A DNA stretch of 64,000 nucleotides from Vagococcus jeotgali. GTDB lineage: Bacteria; Bacillota; Bacilli; Lactobacillales; Vagococcaceae. The notes beneath the pieces are model-generated. The model ran no database searches. It was not told the DNA's origin and worked only from the letters and a program-made list of their open reading frames with translations. Location of the stretch: positions 1,364,001 through 1,428,000 of the forward strand of contig NZ_CP142146.1 of NCBI RefSeq assembly GCF_035918315.1, read 5' to 3'. Both the position numbers and the translations under genes were made by a program. Positions 59,901-64,000 of the stretch are shown piece by piece; the first letter of the stretch is position 1, and each line of letters begins with the position of its first letter.

Positions 59901-60482
59901 TTCCAGTAATAAATCTTCCTGACTAATTTGATGAGCCATCAATATATCCATATAAGTACTATAAATTGTATAGATATCAACTATTTTAAATAATTCTTTC
60001 GATGCATGATGTTCATTAAGTACTTCTGTCATCTCTTTTAAGTCATGAACTGTAATACAACCATCTTCAAATTCATCAAATAACTCTACTAGTTGGCTAA
60101 TAAATCCAGGACGATCTATTTCTTTTTTAAATAAAGTTAGCTCATCTTGACAAGCTAGCAAACTTTTTTTGATCAGCATAAATTTACCAGAATCAGATAA
60201 ACGTGTACTTTGATACATTTTGGTATGCTGCATAAAGTACCAAGCTAATCTCGAAAAGCTAAAAATCTGAAGTTTCATACTTGTCATATATTGTCGGTCT
60301 TTTTCGCGAGTTAAGCTCTCTAACTCTTTTAAAATATTGATCTCCATTTCAAACTTCACATGATTAGGTACTAAATAGAATACCTCATGACACTGTTTTT
60401 CATCTAACCAAGTCAGTGATGATTTTAATAAATCAGGTAAAGGATTTTGATCTGCTCGGTTCATAATAAACTGAAGACTCAT
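56919..60482 (-). CDS. rexB: ATP-dependent helicase/nuclease subunit B (AddB/RexB)
   Basis: Partner of RexA: nuclease and Chi-recognition subunit. It has 1187 residues. The N-terminus (MSLQFIMNRADQNPLPDLL) has no Walker A motif, as known for the streptococcal/enterococcal RexB form. The middle is an inactive helicase-like body. The C-terminal RecB nuclease has FDFTDAYVG and YISVVDYKSSAHNF (catalytic Asp and Lys). Four cysteines, one in FNKCEYQYFLTYGL and three in CGFCPYKSIC, can form an iron-sulfur cluster. It is translationally coupled to rexA. A promoter is seen at 60518-60545. Confidence 0.96.
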   Translation of the reverse strand: MSLQFIMNRADQNPLPDLLKSSLTWLDEKQCHEVFYLVPNHVKFEMEINILKELESLTREKDRQYMTSMKLQIFSFSRLAWYFMQHTKMYQSTRLSDSGKFMLIKKSLLACQDELTLFKKEIDRPGFISQLVELFDEFEDGCITVHDLKEMTEVLNEHHASKELFKIVDIYTIYSTYMDILMAHQISQEDLLLELANFLKQEDLSYLQISLLGFSNFTAVEQELIETLLLVSGEVKMNIIMDKASRETTQEAYQLFFNGHRLYHQFYQLTRESDIPILFDKYVSDTTNELMKDIGLGWQDLQEISIAKKAKQDVSQALSIWSCDDTYTELRAVGAEIRRLVSEKGYRYQDIIVLYRDFEPYAGQLTAVFDNSDIPFYLNEETQMKYHPLVEWLISLFQINQRFYQSKDVMRFLRTELLFPSTVYAESSSFTEATRLFRKQVDLTENVVLAQGYTGKDWISNQDWNYVTYQFSSLEVTENTQEAIQEATNEIRGLIKQHLPTFFEQMKASQTGLEGITIFYNFLLNLGIDRQMLNMQQQELDRGNLVEAKNHEQTWQSLMNLLDEYVELMGEEAFDFDVFSEVIISGLEGLTYGKVPTSLDQVSVSSLDMVRAKKYKATFLIGATDHVLPQKIENKSLLSNDERSFFSEYLPSNHYLGIDLGRQMANEPFIFYQALLSATNHIYLSYPKQIDQVKDLNMSPYLSQLLRYFIVDKQEKSLIYLGQQEELLQDVSTNKLLLSDLVRILRATQDEKVGIPWIWQQLKKRLETKMPTETSRLLASLTHKNIPEKLNEETVDMLYGDTIYASVSKIESFNKCEYQYFLTYGLDLKERAIFELSPAATGEFYHEALDIFFKKLIESKCSLSEMSFEEVAVLSQRVLDDVLGKPQFDILKTTNRMNYIKYQLEQTIRRVCWALKEQALRSGMNTIQTEVLFGEILQKKGLDSLIVPLKNDKKLSVRGKIDRVDELVLDGVPYISVVDYKSSAHNFDFTDAYVGLSMQMITYLDVALRNAVKLVGDEAKPAGAFYMHVKNPVILGNEKFHMDKLEQDLVESYRLDGLLVEDSQLLKKMDKTVSPGEKSLVYPFNQIKKEEAMRSAKFVTDDDLDALIHHNRELFEKAGNHIYQGSNQLNPSYKDKTRIACGFCPYKSICQFDVMLKENNYHRIDHMKKDDVIKRIQSGGENHDDSN

Positions 60483-60517
60483 AGTAACACCTCTCTTTTT
60501 TTATTCTATTTAAGTTT

Positions 60518-60545
60518 ACCATATCTCATGGCATACTCATGACAA
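60518..60545 (-). promoter_or_regulatory. probable rexBA promoter
   Basis: On the minus strand, TTGTCA (60545-60540), a 16-base spacer and TATGGT (60523-60518) lie 36 bp before the rexB start. The -35 has five of six matches and the -10 four of six. Confidence 0.5.
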
Positions 60546-60593
60546 GTTATCAATAAATAAAATAAAATTTTTATTCAATTTTCATTCAATTTG

Positions 60594-60602
60594 TGGTATA
60601 TT
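60594..60602 (+). promoter_or_regulatory. probable permease promoter, extended -10
   Basis: TGG immediately before TATATT at 60597-60602 fits an extended -10. The -35 region is weak. The expected start near 60609 gives a very short leader to the AGGAGG at 60620-60625, which supports initiation just after 60625 rather than at the ATG 49 bp later. Confidence 0.55.
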
Positions 60603-60631
60603 TCTCCTTATAACCAAAGGAGGGGATTATT

Positions 60632-61999
60632 ATCAAACAAGAAAAAGAATATGGTTTATGGACAGCAACAGCCATGATCGTCGGTATTTGTGTCGGTTCT
60701 GGTATATTTTTCAAGGTCGGTAGCATTTTAGCATTTACAGGTGGTAACGTCTTGCTAGGAGTACTTGTCTTTTTTATTGGAGCATTATGTATTATTTTTG
60801 GTAGTTTATCTCTAACTAACTTAGCCAGTCGCACGACTAAAAATGGTGGTATGGTAGCTTATTTTGAAGATTTTTATTCTAACTCAATGGCAAGTGCCTT
60901 TGGATGGTATCAAACATTTTTATACTACCCTACTATTGCTGTTGTTGTATCTTGGGCCGCTGGTATTTACACTACCCTACTATTAAATTTACCACAAACA
61001 ATAGATATACAAATGGGTATTGGATTTTTATACATGCTATTATTTTACTCAATTAATATTTACTCAAAAGATTTTGCTGGTAAATTTCAAATTATCTCAA
61101 CTATCACAAAACTTATTCCTTTAATTGGAATCGGGCTACTTGCTTTATTTTGGACAAAAGAACCACCTGCTATTCCTAGTGGTGTTGAAGCCGTTCCAGT
61201 ATCAAATGTCGGTTGGGGTTGGGTCGCAGCTCTTGCTCCGATGGCTTTTTCATATGATGGTTGGCCAATTGCCTTATCAATTTCAAATGAAGTTAAAGGT
61301 GGACACGAAACAATGAAAAAAGCTCTGTTCTTTGGACCAATTATTGTTTTAGCTGTTTACTTATGTTACTTCCTTGGACTAACAGCTATTCTTGGACCTG
61401 AATATATTTTATCAACAGGTGAAGAGGCCGTTATGGCAGTTGGTAACATGATATTAGGAAGTTACGGGGAAATTATTATCTTAATGTTTATTTTAATTGC
61501 CTTATTTGGTGTTATAAACGGGGTAACTCTAGGTCATATCAGAATGCCCTATGCTCTTGCAACAAAAGATATGATGCCTGAAAGCCAAAAAATCATCCAA
61601 AGCTATGAAGGGACTAAAAAAGCTCATACATCTGCTTTAATCGCCTTTTTAGTTAGTATTGGTTGGTTTGTTATTCACTATACAACCCAACGCTTTAACT
61701 TAATCGGTGCAGGGGACGTGAGTGAGATTGCAATTGTCTTTGGCTACTTATGGTATATCGCTTTATATGTCAAAGTATTCCAAATGTTTATGAAAAAACA
61801 AATTACGGATGTTTTCACAGGCTTCATTTCACCTATTTTAGCTATTCTTGGTGGGTTGATTATCTTATTTGGTGGCTTCCATGAAAGCCCGTATTCAACA
61901 GCTTTCTTTTTCTTGATTTGTTCTCTATTTTGTATCTCAGGTTTCATGTGTTACAAGTATAATAAAAAACACAATCTTGAAGTGAACCATGTTGACTAA
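60632..61999 (+). CDS. APC-family amino acid permease, unusual start codon
   Basis: A cytoplasmic-membrane amino acid transporter of the APC superfamily with about twelve helices; its substrate is not determinable. The coding frame is open from the AAAGGAGGGG ribosome site. Residues KQEKEYGLWTATAMIVGICVGSGIFF form the typical start and helix 1 with the GSGIF substrate motif. No ATG, GTG or TTG exists in frame between the ribosome site and the ATG at 60674, which would remove the N-terminus and begin inside helix 1. ATT codons (60626, 60629) or ATC (60632) are at the right place. I therefore annotate a non-canonical start, or a recent start-codon loss. It ends with a terminator. Confidence 0.8.
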   Translation: MKQEKEYGLWTATAMIVGICVGSGIFFKVGSILAFTGGNVLLGVLVFFIGALCIIFGSLSLTNLASRTTKNGGMVAYFEDFYSNSMASAFGWYQTFLYYPTIAVVVSWAAGIYTTLLLNLPQTIDIQMGIGFLYMLLFYSINIYSKDFAGKFQIISTITKLIPLIGIGLLALFWTKEPPAIPSGVEAVPVSNVGWGWVAALAPMAFSYDGWPIALSISNEVKGGHETMKKALFFGPIIVLAVYLCYFLGLTAILGPEYILSTGEEAVMAVGNMILGSYGEIIILMFILIALFGVINGVTLGHIRMPYALATKDMMPESQKIIQSYEGTKKAHTSALIAFLVSIGWFVIHYTTQRFNLIGAGDVSEIAIVFGYLWYIALYVKVFQMFMKKQITDVFTGFISPILAILGGLIILFGGFHESPYSTAFFFLICSLFCISGFMCYKYNKKHNLEVNHVD

Positions 62000-62021
62000 C
62001 CTACATGTCAATGTGTTACTT

Positions 62022-62051
62022 AAAAAAACGATGAAATTTCATCGTTTTTTT
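62022..62051 (+). terminator. terminator after the permease
   Basis: A perfect palindrome (AAAAAAACGATGAAA / TTTCATCGTTTTTTT), 22 bp after the stop, ends in a T-run. Confidence 0.92.
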
Positions 62052-62060
62052 ATTATGTTC

Positions 62061-62075
62061 TTTAAATCGTTTCCA
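62061..62075 (+). promoter_or_regulatory. candidate CcpA (cre) site over the -35
   Basis: The 15 bases TTTAAATCGTTTCCA match the cre pattern WTGNAANCGNWNNCW at all fixed positions except one (T in place of G). It overlaps the -35 of the GH92 promoter, a position that would give glucose repression. Inference. Confidence 0.5.
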
Positions 62076-62089
62076 TAAAATGTTATGAT
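62061..62089 (+). promoter_or_regulatory. promoter of the GH92 gene
   Basis: TTTAAA (62061-62066), 17 bases, then TATGAT (62084-62089) preceded by TGT, an extended -10. It lies 50 bp before the ATG. Confidence 0.75.
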
Positions 62090-62138
62090 ATACCATATAA
62101 AAGATACTTATAAAATGATATACCAAAGGAGCTATTTT

Positions 62139-64000
62139 ATGTTATCACAAATCGATACAAGACACGGTACAGCTAATCAACATAGTTATTCAAATGGAAA
62201 TACACTGCCTTATACTGGTGTTCCTTTTGCTATGAATTATTTTGCAGTTCAATCAACAGATCAAAAAGGTAGCTGGTGGTTCCATCCTGAAGACCGTACT
62301 TTCCAAGGCTTTCGTTTAACTCACCAACCAAGTCCGTGGATGGGAGATTTTTCTCATATGCTTATTTCTCCAGTATCGGGAGAATTACGATCAACAGAAC
62401 TTTTCTTCAACCAGGGATCATATCGTCCTGAAGCAGCGATTTTTTCACCCCATTATCTAGAAGTTTATTCAGAAAGACATCGTATTTTAAGTCAGTTAAC
62501 TGGCTTCACTTATGGTAGTCACATGAATTTTACTTATAAACGTGCTGGTGAAGCTAATGGGCTGTTAATCACCTCTCCTGGCCCAACCTCATTTACTAAA
62601 GAAGGAAATACATTAAAAGGTTATATTACTAACTTTTCTGGCTCTGAGGATAAAGAATTAAAAATGTATGTTTCAATGACTTTTTCTGAGGATATTACAA
62701 ATTGGAAAACAACCATAGACGAAAAAATTGAGGAGATTAAAGGAAATACTTATACAGCTGACAATGCTTCTTTCTATATCGGCTTTGAGACAAAAGATGT
62801 ATCTCAAACAATCGATGTCATTTTAGCCACTTCATTTATCTCTGTTGAACAAGCTGATTTAAACCTATCTCGTGAATTAAATAAAACATTTGCTGAGCAT
62901 AAAGAGGAAGCTTGTGACAAATGGCTATCTTACTTAAATAGAATTGAAGTCCAAGATCGTGACCAAGATAAGGTTAAATTATTTTATCAAATGATGTATC
63001 GCAGCTTTTTATTTCCACAAACTTGGCATGAATACAATGATAAAGATGAGGCAGTTCATTATGATACATTGAGTAAATCAGTAAAACCTGGTTATTACTA
63101 TACAAATAATGGCTTCTGGGATACCTGTCGTTCAGTTTATCCACTATATTCACTCATTGCTATTGAAGAGTATGAAAAAATGCTACAAGGTTTTTATAAT
63201 GCTTATAAAAATAGTGGCTACTTGCCAAAATGGTTATCTCCTGATGAGCGTGGCTTAATGCCTGGTACTTTAATTGATGCTGTTATTGCTGATGCTGCCG
63301 TTAAAGGAATTGCAACTGATATGATGCCTGACTTTTTAGAAGCTATGCTAAAAAGTGCGACAACAAGTAGTGGCAAAGATAATTATGGTCGTCAAGGAAC
63401 GATAGACTACTTAAAATATGGTTATGTTCCAACTGATTATCATGAAAGTGTCAATCATACTCAAGATTATGCTTATAGTGATTTTTGTATTGCTCGTGTG
63501 GCTGATGTTCTTAATAAAGTAGATATCAAAGATAAGTATGAAAAACAATCTCTAAATTACCGTAATTTAGTTGATAAAGAGTATGGTGTATTACGTGCTA
63601 AAGATAGTCAAGGTAATCCTCGTACACCATTTAATCCTTATGCTTGGGGCCGTGACTATGCCGAGGGAAGTGCCTTCCAAAATAGTTTTGCAGCCTTCCA
63701 TGACTATCAAGGATTGATTAATGAACATGGTGGTGTAGAGCGTTTTACAGAGATTATCACAGAATTATCTAATTCTTACCCAATCTTTGATGTGGATGGT
63801 TATGGGTTTGAAATTCATGAAATGAGTGAAATGGCAGCCATCGACTTTGGACAAATCGCTATTTCAAACCAACCAAGTTTCCATTTGCCTTACTTATTTA
63901 ATTATGTTGGACAATTAAGTACTACCCAAATGATTTTAAAAGAGTTAATGACACGTGCCTTTAAACTTGGCTATGATGGTTATCCAGGAGATGAGGATAA
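62139..64000 (+). CDS. GH92 family alpha-mannosidase, 3' end outside window
   Basis: GH92 enzymes are calcium-dependent exo-alpha-mannosidases acting mostly on alpha-1,2-mannose of N-glycans and mannans. About 620 codons are visible, beginning MLSQIDTRHGTANQHSYSNG. The N-terminal beta-sandwich domain (about 1-250) includes NYFAVQSTD and FRLTHQPSPWMGDF, and a linker leads to the catalytic toroid. Diagnostic stretches are YTNNGFWDTCRSVYPLY, GYLPKWLSPDERG and NPYAWGRDYAEG. No signal peptide is present, so it should act in the cytoplasm on imported oligosaccharides. The ATG follows AAAGGAGC. No stop is reached by 64000. Confidence 0.93.
   Translation, partial: MLSQIDTRHGTANQHSYSNGNTLPYTGVPFAMNYFAVQSTDQKGSWWFHPEDRTFQGFRLTHQPSPWMGDFSHMLISPVSGELRSTELFFNQGSYRPEAAIFSPHYLEVYSERHRILSQLTGFTYGSHMNFTYKRAGEANGLLITSPGPTSFTKEGNTLKGYITNFSGSEDKELKMYVSMTFSEDITNWKTTIDEKIEEIKGNTYTADNASFYIGFETKDVSQTIDVILATSFISVEQADLNLSRELNKTFAEHKEEACDKWLSYLNRIEVQDRDQDKVKLFYQMMYRSFLFPQTWHEYNDKDEAVHYDTLSKSVKPGYYYTNNGFWDTCRSVYPLYSLIAIEEYEKMLQGFYNAYKNSGYLPKWLSPDERGLMPGTLIDAVIADAAVKGIATDMMPDFLEAMLKSATTSSGKDNYGRQGTIDYLKYGYVPTDYHESVNHTQDYAYSDFCIARVADVLNKVDIKDKYEKQSLNYRNLVDKEYGVLRAKDSQGNPRTPFNPYAWGRDYAEGSAFQNSFAAFHDYQGLINEHGGVERFTEIITELSNSYPIFDVDGYGFEIHEMSEMAAIDFGQIAISNQPSFHLPYLFNYVGQLSTTQMILKELMTRAFKLGYDGYPGDED

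Overview
The window is low-GC Firmicute chromosome, most likely Enterococcaceae (Vagococcus or a close relative). This is inferred from AT-rich codon use, a RexAB/AddAB nuclease whose B subunit lacks a Walker A, and a housekeeping gene order like that of enterococci. I ran no database comparison, so the genus is an inference.

Backbone, minus strand, 1-35.7 kb (transcribed from high to low coordinates): rpsB-tsf-pyrH-frr-uppS-cdsA-rseP-proS (translation start-up, envelope lipid carrier synthesis, intramembrane protease), then polC, then rimP-nusA-ylxR-ylxQ-infB-rbfA (transcription/translation factors), truB-ribF-hemW, then hrcA-grpE-dnaK-dnaJ (heat shock). Insertions in this block are: three sortase genes plus one LPXTG surface protein between proS and polC; an IS256-family element, a broken bile-salt-hydrolase-type gene and galE between polC and rimP; and a Gfo/Idh oxidoreductase between rbfA and truB. 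The heat-shock operon has a consensus-like promoter flanked by two CIRCE operators.

Accessory and decaying region, 35.7-51 kb: an IS1202-group element sits beside the rpsB promoter. It is followed by a lipoprotein, a small charged protein, a chimeric gene (YhgE/Pip N-terminus fused to the C-terminus of a bile-salt-hydrolase-like enzyme), a 1.5-kb stretch without genes, and an Mga-type regulator. Next come a ywlG/yeiH pair; the nudF-small membrane protein-mtnN-cysteine hydrolase operon; and xpaC-telA. Then a double-ended adhE fragment abuts an AraC-type response regulator that a second, nearly identical IS256 copy has split, leaving an 8-bp target duplication.

Repair and metabolism, 51-64 kb: dinB, a DUF975 membrane protein, rexBA (addBA) for double-strand-break processing, an amino-acid permease with no ordinary start codon at its expected start, and a GH92 alpha-mannosidase that runs off the window end under a probable CcpA site.

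I found no CRISPR array, tRNA, rRNA, prophage or complete novel defence system. The most unusual items are the YhgE/hydrolase chimera, the two independently broken hydrolase loci, the sortase cluster without pilin genes, the two-copy palindrome, the permease start and the tandem CIRCE arrangement.
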